Shown here piece after piece: positions 7,482 through 19,141 of a DNA stretch of 64,000 nt. Both the position numbers and the translations under genes were made by a program. The stretch covers positions 1 to 64,000 of the forward strand of contig CACMAZ010000003.1 in assembly GCA_902611815.1 (NCBI GenBank), read 5' to 3'. Origin of the DNA: an uncultured Pelagibacteraceae bacterium. Lineage in GTDB: Bacteria > Pseudomonadota > Alphaproteobacteria > Pelagibacterales > Pelagibacteraceae. The notes beneath the pieces are model-generated. The model saw only the letters and a list, made by a program, of their open reading frames with translations. It was not told where the DNA came from and did no database searches. The first letter of the stretch is position 1, and every line of letters begins with the position of its first letter.

Positions 7482-9698
7482 ATGAAAATAACATTTATGT
7501 CAAGTAGATTAAACACAGTTATTTTATCTTTCATACTTTCAGTATGCATCACAAATTTTTCAATAGCAGAGGAACGTTTTTGTTTAGATGAGACAGGCTT
7601 CATGTATCCTTTGTTTTCTGAAAAAAACTGCAATGAGAATGCAGAGGAATTAATTACAAAAAATGAATTTATAAATATTTTAGATGTAAAAGATGAACTA
7701 AGAAAAGAAGCATTAGAAAACTATAGAAGCAACAAAAATAACGTAGCAAAAACTGAAAAAGATATAACTAAAGAAGATGTAGAAAAAATAAAAAAAGATT
7801 CTTTAAAAAAAATTGCTAAAAATAAAAAAACCCAACAATTACTCGAAAAGAAAGCTCAGAAAAACAAAGCGAGACTTGAGAGAATAGAAAAAAGAAAACT
7901 AGAACAAGAGGAAAAGAGAAAAAAACAATTAGCAAAAGCTGAAGAAAGAAAACTTTTGCAAAAAAGAAAAAAGTTAGAGCGTTTAGCAAAAATAGAACAG
8001 AGAAAAAAAATAAATGAGCAAAAAAAATTAGAGCGTTTAGCAAAAATAGAACAGAGAAAAAAAATAAACGAGCAAAAAAAACTAGAGCGTTTAGCAAAAA
8101 TAGAACAGAGAAAAAAAATAAACGAGCAAAAAAAACTAGAGCGTTTAGCAAAAACTAAACAAAACAAAAATGATGAAACTGTAAAAAGTAACTCAAGTGA
8201 AGTAGCCTCTTCTCAGACTCTTATAATTAACGAAAATTTAGAACTCGTTTTTTACAATAAGAAAATTGTTAAGGAAAATATAATTCCATATGTATCTGGT
8301 GAAGTTACTTTGATTGACTCGCTTAATAAAAATGAATTTAAAGAATTAACAAAAAAAAATATTAATTTGGTTTTAATTATACCTAGGGATGTAGAAACTT
8401 TTTCAAACACAATCTCACAAAATCAGATGACATCGAGGATTGTTACTGGAATTAGACAAATACCAAATCCAGATTACAGAAGATTGGAAATGGAAATAAG
8501 AGATACAGAAAAAAAAGCTATGTTAGCTAAAAGGGAATCAGAAATTTACGAATATAAATTACAGACGCAACAACCTACCGGATATGGATGGTTAGATGTG
8601 TTAGGAGCTTTTGCTAATACCGCAGGTTCGATTTCTTACCATAATAATTATGTAAACTTACAAAATAAACTCAATGATTTAATATCTGAATATTCTACTA
8701 CCCCAATGTATTTGGATAAAGAAATTTTAAGTCCTTATAATTACGATCTAGTGAACATAAAATCAGAAAAAAAAGTTCATTATGACATTATTCAATTTCA
8801 AAATAATAAGTTTTATCAAAGCAACGTTTCATTCAATGAAGAAAAGAACTTTAACGTTGCATATAACATTAACCAACAGGATAAAAGATTTGAAGAATTA
8901 ACAAATAAACATGATAAAATGGAGGATGTTAAAATTTGGGAAAATACAAAACTTGATGAAGTTAGCATAGATGGTTTTTTATTAAAGATAAACAATTCTA
9001 CAAAAAAACAACTTAATAATATTAATGATGTTTATGCATTATTAAATTACGAACAAGATAAACCAAAATCTTTTTGGGACAAATTGTTTGGATCAAAAAA
9101 AAATCAAAAGAAAAAAGTTAAATCAGCCTCATTAACATCTTCCTCTTACGAAACAAAAGATTCAAGATTTGATAGTGTGGTAGTTGTTAAAACTGGTTCA
9201 GGAATGGGTTCTGGATTTTTTATAAGCAACGATGAAATACTTACAAATTACCATGTTGTCGAAAACGCAATGTCAATTTCAATAATTGATCGTAATAAAA
9301 AAAGATCCTCAGCGGTCGTTATAAAAAAAGATTTAAAAAGAGATTTGGCTCTACTTAAAACCAATATGAAACGTGATCCAGTAAAATTTTACTCTGGACA
9401 ATTAAAACAAGGTGAAATGGTAGAAGCACTTGGCCACCCTAAAGGTAGAAAATTTTCTTTAACGAAGGGTTGGATTAGCGCAATAAGAAAAGAGAGTAGT
9501 GTTTACAACGCTACAGGAGCTGAAGACGTGTTATTTATTCAAACAGATGCTGCAATAAATCCAGGAAATTCAGGTGGCCCATTATTTTATAAAGATAGAG
9601 TTATTGGAGTGAATACTCAGGGATTGCATAAAGATACATCCGAAGGTATGAATTTTGCGGTACATTTCTCAGAAGTACAAAAATTTTTATCACAATAA
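7482..9698 (+). CDS. Exported trypsin-like serine protease with repetitive Lys/Glu coiled-coil region
   Basis: 738 residues. A signal peptide (about 1-29) is followed by a Lys/Glu-rich helical region (about 75-230) containing three near-identical 18-residue repeats from residue 165. A middle region (about 240-560) is unrecognised. The C-terminal trypsin-like domain has the triad His591 (NYHVV), Asp621 (KRDLALLK) and Ser697 (NPGNSGGP). No PDZ domain follows the protease, unlike DegP. A second in-frame Met at 7497 is an alternative start. The protein is probably periplasmic or envelope-anchored. The long charged helix may position the protease, but this is inference. Confidence 0.75.
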   Translation: MKITFMSSRLNTVILSFILSVCITNFSIAEERFCLDETGFMYPLFSEKNCNENAEELITKNEFINILDVKDELRKEALENYRSNKNNVAKTEKDITKEDVEKIKKDSLKKIAKNKKTQQLLEKKAQKNKARLERIEKRKLEQEEKRKKQLAKAEERKLLQKRKKLERLAKIEQRKKINEQKKLERLAKIEQRKKINEQKKLERLAKIEQRKKINEQKKLERLAKTKQNKNDETVKSNSSEVASSQTLIINENLELVFYNKKIVKENIIPYVSGEVTLIDSLNKNEFKELTKKNINLVLIIPRDVETFSNTISQNQMTSRIVTGIRQIPNPDYRRLEMEIRDTEKKAMLAKRESEIYEYKLQTQQPTGYGWLDVLGAFANTAGSISYHNNYVNLQNKLNDLISEYSTTPMYLDKEILSPYNYDLVNIKSEKKVHYDIIQFQNNKFYQSNVSFNEEKNFNVAYNINQQDKRFEELTNKHDKMEDVKIWENTKLDEVSIDGFLLKINNSTKKQLNNINDVYALLNYEQDKPKSFWDKLFGSKKNQKKKVKSASLTSSSYETKDSRFDSVVVVKTGSGMGSGFFISNDEILTNYHVVENAMSISIIDRNKKRSSAVVIKKDLKRDLALLKTNMKRDPVKFYSGQLKQGEMVEALGHPKGRKFSLTKGWISAIRKESSVYNATGAEDVLFIQTDAAINPGNSGGPLFYKDRVIGVNTQGLHKDTSEGMNFAVHFSEVQKFLSQ
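7974..8154 (+). repeat. 54-bp in-frame tandem repeat inside the coiled-coil protease gene
   Basis: Three complete 54-bp units (7974-8027, 8028-8081, 8082-8135) and a 19-bp partial fourth unit (8136-8154) lie head to tail. The units differ by a single base between neighbours (T or C at the LER Leu codon and in the Asn codon). Each encodes 18 residues of the form LERLAKIEQ-RKKINEQKK. The unit keeps the reading frame, so copy number can change without breaking the gene. Upstream Lys/Glu sequence (7870-7973) looks like decayed relatives of the unit. Confidence 0.95.
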
Positions 9699-9710
9699 CA
9701 TCAGATAAAC

Positions 9711-9746
9711 TTGACCAATTAGTACAACTTCAGCTAGATTGGTCAA
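9711..9746 (+). promoter_or_regulatory. Hairpin abutting the ilvB start codon; candidate cis-regulatory RNA
   Basis: A perfect 9-bp inverted repeat, TTGACCAAT (9711-9719) and ATTGGTCAA (9738-9746), can extend inward by TAG/CTA with one bulged G. The 3' arm ends at the base just before the ilvB ATG, and no Shine-Dalgarno sequence is visible. There is no T-run after it, so it is not a normal terminator. An RNA hairpin here would sit where the ribosome must land. A metagenomic motif named ilvB-OMG has been described upstream of ilvB genes; whether this is an instance needs a covariance-model search. Confidence 0.55.
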
Positions 9747-11513
9747 ATGTCAAAATTATATACAGGCGCAGAAATAGTTTTTAAATGCATGGAGGATCAA
9801 AAAGTTGAATTTATTTTTGGTTATCCCGGTGGCGCTGTATTACCAATTTATGATGAATTAAAAAATCATGATAACATTAAACATATACTTGCACGACACG
9901 AGCAAGGAGCAGGACATGCTGCTGAGGGTTATGCAAGGTCATGTGGAAAACCTGGTGTAGTTTTAGTTACATCTGGTCCTGGTGCAACAAATGTAGTTAC
10001 CGCATTAACAGATGCATACATGGATTCTATTCCATTAGTTTGTATTTCAGGACAAGTTCCAACGCATTTAATAGGCACTGATGCTTTCCAAGAATGTGAT
10101 ACCACAGGAATTACTAGACCGTGCACTAAGCATAATTGGTTGGTAAAAGATGTTAAGGATTTAGCAAAAACAATTCACAAGGCTTTTGAAGTTGCAACCA
10201 CAGGAAGACCTGGGCCAGTTTTGGTTGATATTCCGAAAGATATTCAATTTCAAAAAGCTAAATATACAAATTTTAAAAAACAAAAAAAACTTAACGGAAA
10301 ATCAAATAATAGATTTTCGCAAAAGGATATCAACAAACTTATTGAAATGATGAGTAAAGCAAAACAACCAATATTTTATACAGGTGGTGGTGTGATTAAT
10401 TCTGGTCCTAAGGCAAGTGAGCAATTAAGAGAATTAGTTTCAATCACTGGTTTTCCAATAACCTCTACACTACAAGGTCTTGGCTCATTTCCAGGAGATG
10501 ACAATCAATTTTTAGGAATGCTTGGTATGCATGGTACATATGAAGCTAATAATGCTATGCATGATTGTGATCTTATGATCAACATAGGTGCAAGATTTGA
10601 TGACAGGATAACAGGAAAAATTGATGAATTCTCTCCTAAATCCAAAAAGGTTCACATAGATATAGATCCATCTTCAATAAATAAAAATGTGAAGGCAGAT
10701 CTTCCAATTGTAGGTGATGTCTCAGAGGTAATTTCGTTACTAATAAAGACAATTAAAAAACATAAACCAAATTTTTTAAAGTCTAATAAAGAAAATATTT
10801 CAAAATGGTGGGAACAAATTGGAAAATGGAGATCTGTTAATTCTCTAAACTTTATTAATAGTGATAAAACAATAAAACCACAATTTGCTATACAAAGACT
10901 TTATGAGTTAACTAAAAATAAAGATACATTTATTACAACTGAAGTTGGCCAACATCAAATGTGGGCGGCCCAACATTATAAATTTGATAAACCTAATAGA
11001 TGGATGACATCAGGAGGTCTTGGCACAATGGGTTATGGTTTACCAGCGGCAGTTGGTGTTCAAATAGCTCATCCCGATAAATTAGTGGTTGATATTGCAG
11101 GAGAAGCTTCAGTTCTTATGACAATGCAAGAAATGTCCACAGCTGTTCAGTATAATTTACCAATAAAGATTTTTATTTTAAATAATGAGTACATGGGTAT
11201 GGTAAGACAATGGCAAGAATTACTTCATGAAAAAAATTATTCTGAGAGTTATACAGCAGCTCTGCCAGACTTTGTAAAACTTGCAGAAGCTTATGGATGT
11301 GTTGGAATAAGAGCAAAAACTCCAGATGAGTTAGATCAAAAAATTCAAGAAATGATTGATGTAAAAAAACCTGTAATATTTGACTGTTTAGTTGATAAAG
11401 AAGAAAATTGTTTTCCAATGATACCTTCAGGCAAACCTCATAATCAAATGTTGTTAGGCCCTAATGATCAAAAAGAAAATAAAATTACAGGAAAAGGAAA
11501 AACTTTAGTTTAA
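9747..11513 (+). CDS. ilvB: Acetolactate synthase, large catalytic subunit
   Basis: 588 residues of the ThDP-dependent acetohydroxyacid synthase. It joins two pyruvates, or pyruvate and 2-ketobutyrate, in the first common step of valine, leucine and isoleucine synthesis. The catalytic Glu is Glu52 in RHEQGAGH. The ThDP/Mg motif that usually reads GDG/GDA reads G-E453-A here, followed by the expected Asn480 in ILNNEYMGMVRQWQ, so the metal-binding Asp is replaced by Glu. The stop overlaps the ilvH start (TAATG), indicating translational coupling. A hairpin directly abuts the start codon. Confidence 0.95.
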   Translation: MSKLYTGAEIVFKCMEDQKVEFIFGYPGGAVLPIYDELKNHDNIKHILARHEQGAGHAAEGYARSCGKPGVVLVTSGPGATNVVTALTDAYMDSIPLVCISGQVPTHLIGTDAFQECDTTGITRPCTKHNWLVKDVKDLAKTIHKAFEVATTGRPGPVLVDIPKDIQFQKAKYTNFKKQKKLNGKSNNRFSQKDINKLIEMMSKAKQPIFYTGGGVINSGPKASEQLRELVSITGFPITSTLQGLGSFPGDDNQFLGMLGMHGTYEANNAMHDCDLMINIGARFDDRITGKIDEFSPKSKKVHIDIDPSSINKNVKADLPIVGDVSEVISLLIKTIKKHKPNFLKSNKENISKWWEQIGKWRSVNSLNFINSDKTIKPQFAIQRLYELTKNKDTFITTEVGQHQMWAAQHYKFDKPNRWMTSGGLGTMGYGLPAAVGVQIAHPDKLVVDIAGEASVLMTMQEMSTAVQYNLPIKIFILNNEYMGMVRQWQELLHEKNYSESYTAALPDFVKLAEAYGCVGIRAKTPDELDQKIQEMIDVKKPVIFDCLVDKEENCFPMIPSGKPHNQMLLGPNDQKENKITGKGKTLV

Positions 11514-12061
11514 TGGTTAAATCTAAATCAGCTTATAGCGATCCAGGCAAAAAAGGAAAACTAGATACGCATATAATAGTAGTATGGGTAGATAATGAAG
11601 CTGGAGTTTTAGCTAGAGTAGTGGGACTATTCTCTGGCAGAGGATATAATATAGAGTCCTTAGCTGTTGCAGAGGTTGATCCCAAAAGAGGTATATCAAG
11701 AATAACTATTGTAACTACTGGAACACCCCAGGTAATTGAGCAAATTAAATTACAATTAGGCAAACTGGTACCAGTTCATAAAGTTGCAGATTTTATGAGA
11801 GGTGATAAAAAAATTATATTTAAGGAAATGGCTTTATTAAAGCTCGTTGGGAATACTTCTAAAAGAAATAAAGCATTAAAAGTTTGCAAAAAATTTAATC
11901 CAGTAGTATTAGACAAAACTCAAAAATCAGTTGTACTTCAAATAACTGCATTAAGAAGAGAAATAGATACTGTGATGGGAGATTTAAAAAAATTTGGATT
12001 AGTTAGTGTGTCTAGAACTGGCGCAGTAGCTATGACAAGAGGATCAGAAATTTTTAAATAA
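11513..12061 (+). CDS. ilvH: Acetolactate synthase, small regulatory subunit
   Basis: 182 residues. An N-terminal ACT domain (about 20-95, VWVDNEAGVLARVVGLFSGR then GYNIESLAVA) binds valine for feedback inhibition. The C-terminal half matches the second domain of IlvH/IlvN that activates the large subunit. The ATG overlaps the ilvB stop by one base. A short Ser/Lys-rich leader of about 20 residues precedes the ACT domain. It should form the holoenzyme with the ilvB product. Confidence 0.95.
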   Translation: MVKSKSAYSDPGKKGKLDTHIIVVWVDNEAGVLARVVGLFSGRGYNIESLAVAEVDPKRGISRITIVTTGTPQVIEQIKLQLGKLVPVHKVADFMRGDKKIIFKEMALLKLVGNTSKRNKALKVCKKFNPVVLDKTQKSVVLQITALRREIDTVMGDLKKFGLVSVSRTGAVAMTRGSEIFK

Positions 12062-13096
<1,035 letters not shown>

Positions 13097-13134
13097 AAAA
13101 ATAACATATAAAACCCATAATTGACTGTTTTGTT

Positions 13135-13158
13135 TTGCAATCTCTGCTAGAGATTGTA
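13135..13158 (+). promoter_or_regulatory. Hairpin in the leuA leader
   Basis: An inverted repeat, CAATCTCT (13138-13145) and AGAGATTG (13149-13156), has a 3-nt GCT loop and can extend by two weak pairs. It lies in the 90-nt gap between ilvC and leuA, ending about 30 nt before the leuA ATG. The bases after it (TATTATCCAAAA) lack a T-run, so it is a poor intrinsic terminator. It could be a processing site, an attenuator remnant or a cis-regulatory stem. No leader peptide rich in Leu codons was found. Confidence 0.4.
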
Positions 13159-13186
13159 TTATCCAAAAAAATAATTTACAAAAATT

Positions 13187-15797
<2,611 letters not shown>

Positions 15798-15803
15798 GAT
15801 AAA

Positions 15804-16652
15804 ATGGAAACTAGCAGAGATGATTTCATAATTGCAATCAGATCTGCCTTTTTAAAAAAAGGTACAAAGCAAAGATTTTCATTAATAGTATTATTATTTT
15901 TCTCAATAACCATTTTAACATTGAGCAAATATAATTTCAAAGGCATAGCCTTTTTAAAATCAGGTTTAAATGAAATTGTTTATCGTGCATCTTTTATAAT
16001 TTCAGCACCAGAAAATTTTATTGTAAATACTTACAAATTAACAATGTCACATATTAATTTGTATGACGATCATAAAAAACTTAAAGAAGATTTTAAGGCA
16101 TTGAAAGCTGAAAACTTAAGCAATAATTTTATATTATCTGAAAATATAATGCTTAAATCTAAAATAGAAGATATTGTAGATATCTCCTCTGAAATTTTGG
16201 CAAAGGTATTAGTAGACAAACAAAGCCCATTTCTTAAATCTATTATCGTCAATAGAGGAAGTAAAGATAAAGTAAAATTAGGGATGGCTGTTTTAGATGG
16301 AGATTTTTTAATTGGAAAAGTTGTAGAAGTTAATTATTTAACTTCAAGAGTATTGTTACTATCTGACTTGAACAGCAAAGTACCAGTATCCGTTGAACCT
16401 AATAGTGTCCAATCTATTTTGACAGGGACTGGGGAAGAATTTGGAAAACTACAATATACCCAATTAGAAAGTTTTGATTTAAATAATGGTGATCAAGTCT
16501 ACACTTCAGGTTCTGGTGGAATATTTAAATCAGGTATTCCTGTTGGTGAAATAAATATAATTGATGAGAGCAATGAAAGCTATGTTTTGTTTCACTCCAA
16601 TTTTTCACAGTTAAGATTAGTAAAAATTGTTTTATACGAAAATATAAATTGA
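15804..16652 (+). CDS. mreC: Rod-shape scaffold protein MreC
   Basis: 282 residues with one N-terminal transmembrane helix (about 22-40), a coiled coil (about 75-115) and a periplasmic beta-barrel region containing VNRGSKDKVKLGMAVLDG and a second barrel with YTSGSGGIFKSGIPVGEI, both typical of MreC. It bridges MreB/RodZ in the cytoplasm to PBP2 in the periplasm. It lies 6 nt after mreB and 4 nt before mreD. Confidence 0.93.
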   Translation: METSRDDFIIAIRSAFLKKGTKQRFSLIVLLFFSITILTLSKYNFKGIAFLKSGLNEIVYRASFIISAPENFIVNTYKLTMSHINLYDDHKKLKEDFKALKAENLSNNFILSENIMLKSKIEDIVDISSEILAKVLVDKQSPFLKSIIVNRGSKDKVKLGMAVLDGDFLIGKVVEVNYLTSRVLLLSDLNSKVPVSVEPNSVQSILTGTGEEFGKLQYTQLESFDLNNGDQVYTSGSGGIFKSGIPVGEINIIDESNESYVLFHSNFSQLRLVKIVLYENIN

Positions 16653-16656
16653 ATTT

Positions 16657-17169
16657 ATGAGTTTAACAAAACTACCATTTTCAAGAAAAATTCTATCATT
16701 AGGCCCAATTATTTTACTTTATGTTTCAGTACTAAATGAGTTTGATTTTAATTATTTAAATTTAAAATATTTTTCTTTTAATTTTCCGTATATTTTAATT
16801 TTTTATTGGAGTTTGAAAGGAGAAGGAAGATTAAGTTACGTATTGGTGTTTTTCGCTGGTCTAATAAATGATGTTGTAATTGGATTACCCTTGGGAATTA
16901 GTAGCGTTACTTATTTATTTATTTGTGTTTTTGCGGTTTATTTAAGAAATATCACACTAAGAGTTAGTCTAATAAAAGATTGGTTTTTCTTCCTTTTTAC
17001 TATTTTAGTCATAAACTCAATCTTTTATTCAATTCTAGTAGTTTTTTTTAGTGTTAAAATTGATTACTACAATTTACTTTTTAATGTCTTGTATACTTTC
17101 TTGTTCTATTATTTTTTTTCGTATATTTTTGGTTATTATTTAAATTTACTTAGAAGAACTAATGATTAG
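16657..17169 (+). CDS. mreD: Rod-shape membrane protein MreD
   Basis: 170 residues, almost entirely hydrophobic, with about five transmembrane helices and the LINDVVIGLPLGISSVTYL segment seen in MreD. It is an inner-membrane partner of MreC. The assignment rests on hydrophobic pattern, length and its position between mreC and mrdA. The 3' end overlaps mrdA by 8 nt. Confidence 0.9.
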   Translation: MSLTKLPFSRKILSLGPIILLYVSVLNEFDFNYLNLKYFSFNFPYILIFYWSLKGEGRLSYVLVFFAGLINDVVIGLPLGISSVTYLFICVFAVYLRNITLRVSLIKDWFFFLFTILVINSIFYSILVVFFSVKIDYYNLLFNVLYTFLFYYFFSYIFGYYLNLLRRTND

Positions 17170-19141
17170 TGGAAGCTCAGATACAAGTTACAGAAAACAA
17201 AGCGTGGTTGGTAGAAGAATGTTTATTCTATCTGCTGCTAAACTAGTTGTTTTTGGTGGAATAATTGCACAACTATTTTCACTTCAAATAAATCAAAATA
17301 AAAAATATTTAACACTTTCAGACAAAAATCGATTGAGGGAGTGGAAACTTCCACCAATAAGAGGAGATTTCCAAGACTTTTTTGGAAATACAATCGCTGG
17401 TAATTTAAAAGTTTATCAACTTCACGTAATACCTGAGCAAGTCGAAAATTTTAATAGTTTAATAATTAGAGTAAAAGACATTTTAGATTTAGACCAAAAG
17501 ACTTTTAACAAAATTATAAAAAAGAAAAACACTCAAAAGCCGTGGGAAACATTAATAATTTCAGAGAATCTATCCTGGGATCAATTTGTAAAAATAAATT
17601 TTTATTTACATGAACTGTCAGGTGTCAAACCAGTTCTGTCAGTAGCAAGAAGCTATCCTTACAACGAAAATTATACCCATCTTTTAGGATACGTTGCACA
17701 AGCAAGTCAAAAAGATCTTACAAATAATGATGAAATTAAAAAGAAACATGTGCCTGGATTGAGAGTTGGGAAAATTGGATTAGAGAGATCCTTAGAGAAC
17801 GATTTAATAGGTATGAATGGAGTTCAAAGATACGAAGTCAATGCATATGGAAAAAGAATAAATCAAATAGATCACATAGAAGGTCAAAAAGGTAAATCAG
17901 TAAGATTAACAGTTGACACAAAAATTCAACAGAAGTGCAACGAGCTTTTAAATGACAGAGCAGGATCGATAAGTGTTATGGACATATATACTGGAGATAT
18001 ACTTGCAATGCATTCATCACCTTCCTTTGATCCAAATTTATTTTTATATGGAATAAGTTATGAGAATTGGGAAGCAATCAGAAATAATCCAAAAAAACCA
18101 CTTATAAATAGATCGATTACAGGATTATATCCTCCTGGTTCAACAATAAAGCCGATCGTTGCGCTATCAGCATTAGAAAACAATGTTATTTCCCCAAATT
18201 TTAAAGTTAATTGTTCAGGAAAAATTGAGATGTATGGACAAACGTATAACTGTTGGAAAAAGAAAGGTCATGGAGTAGTTAATCTTAGGGATGCTCTAAA
18301 AGTTTCATGTGATACTTTTTTTTATGAAATGTCCAGAAGATTGGGAGTTGATCGTCTGAATGAAACTGCAAAAAAATTCGGATTGGGCAATAAGGTCTTT
18401 AATAATATTTTTAATGAAGAAAAAGCTGGTTTAGTTCCTTCAACAGAATGGAAAAAAAATGCTCTTGGTAGAGGGTGGGTTCTTGGTGAGACACTTATAA
18501 CAGGTATTGGCCAAGGTTATATCCAAACTACTCCGTTACAGCTATGTCTTATGACTGCCCAATTAGCAAATGGTGGTTTTAGAATAAATCCAAAATTAAT
18601 TATAAATAAAGATGATTTATCTTTTGAGGATATAAAATCTAGAATGAGCAAGAATTTAGAAAAAAAAATACAAGGTCCAGATTTTGACGATGCATTGTTG
18701 GACCTTGGGATATCACCTAGTGAAGATGATAATTTGTATAGCCCTCTTTTTAGAAATCAAGAAAATGTAAAATTTGTTTTGGAAGCAATGTTTGCTTCTA
18801 CAAATGAAGTTAGAGGGACATCTTATTCGTCAAGAATTGAAGATAAGAAATATCAGTTTGCCGGAAAAACAGGAACTTCACAGGTAAAAAGAATAACTGA
18901 AGCTCAAAGAGAACTTGATCTAGATATTTCTCAAATTCCTTATGAGGATAGAGATCACGCTCTTTATATCGCATTTGGACCATACAAAAATCCAAGATAT
19001 GCAATGAGTATTTTTATAGAACACGGTGGCTCTGGCGGTTCAACGGCTGCTCCAATGGCTAAAAAGTTGTTTAAAGTTGTAATTGATAGGCATGAAGAAA
19101 GAGAAAAATTCAAACAAAAAAATATTAATTTTGTAGCATAA
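17162..19141 (+). CDS. mrdA: Penicillin-binding protein 2 (elongasome transpeptidase)
   Basis: 659 residues. One N-terminal membrane helix (about 22-42) is followed by a PBP dimerisation domain and a transpeptidase domain with the active-site S327-T-I-K motif, the SCDTFFYEMS region and K569-T-G near the end. It cross-links peptidoglycan during side-wall growth together with RodA, encoded just downstream with a 1-nt stop/start overlap (TAATG). An extra stretch between about residues 485 and 530 precedes the KTG box. Confidence 0.95.
   Translation: MISGSSDTSYRKQSVVGRRMFILSAAKLVVFGGIIAQLFSLQINQNKKYLTLSDKNRLREWKLPPIRGDFQDFFGNTIAGNLKVYQLHVIPEQVENFNSLIIRVKDILDLDQKTFNKIIKKKNTQKPWETLIISENLSWDQFVKINFYLHELSGVKPVLSVARSYPYNENYTHLLGYVAQASQKDLTNNDEIKKKHVPGLRVGKIGLERSLENDLIGMNGVQRYEVNAYGKRINQIDHIEGQKGKSVRLTVDTKIQQKCNELLNDRAGSISVMDIYTGDILAMHSSPSFDPNLFLYGISYENWEAIRNNPKKPLINRSITGLYPPGSTIKPIVALSALENNVISPNFKVNCSGKIEMYGQTYNCWKKKGHGVVNLRDALKVSCDTFFYEMSRRLGVDRLNETAKKFGLGNKVFNNIFNEEKAGLVPSTEWKKNALGRGWVLGETLITGIGQGYIQTTPLQLCLMTAQLANGGFRINPKLIINKDDLSFEDIKSRMSKNLEKKIQGPDFDDALLDLGISPSEDDNLYSPLFRNQENVKFVLEAMFASTNEVRGTSYSSRIEDKKYQFAGKTGTSQVKRITEAQRELDLDISQIPYEDRDHALYIAFGPYKNPRYAMSIFIEHGGSGGSTAAPMAKKLFKVVIDRHEEREKFKQKNINFVA

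Noticed and set aside
7974..8154. CRISPR array candidate
   Set aside because: The repeats are contiguous with no spacers, have a 54-bp unit and encode an in-frame protein segment.
7816..8167. Long open frames on the minus strand opposite the Lys/Glu repeat region
   Set aside because: They mirror the repetitive A-rich coding strand, giving Phe/Leu/Ser-rich nonsense; the plus strand has signal peptide, repeats and protease domain.
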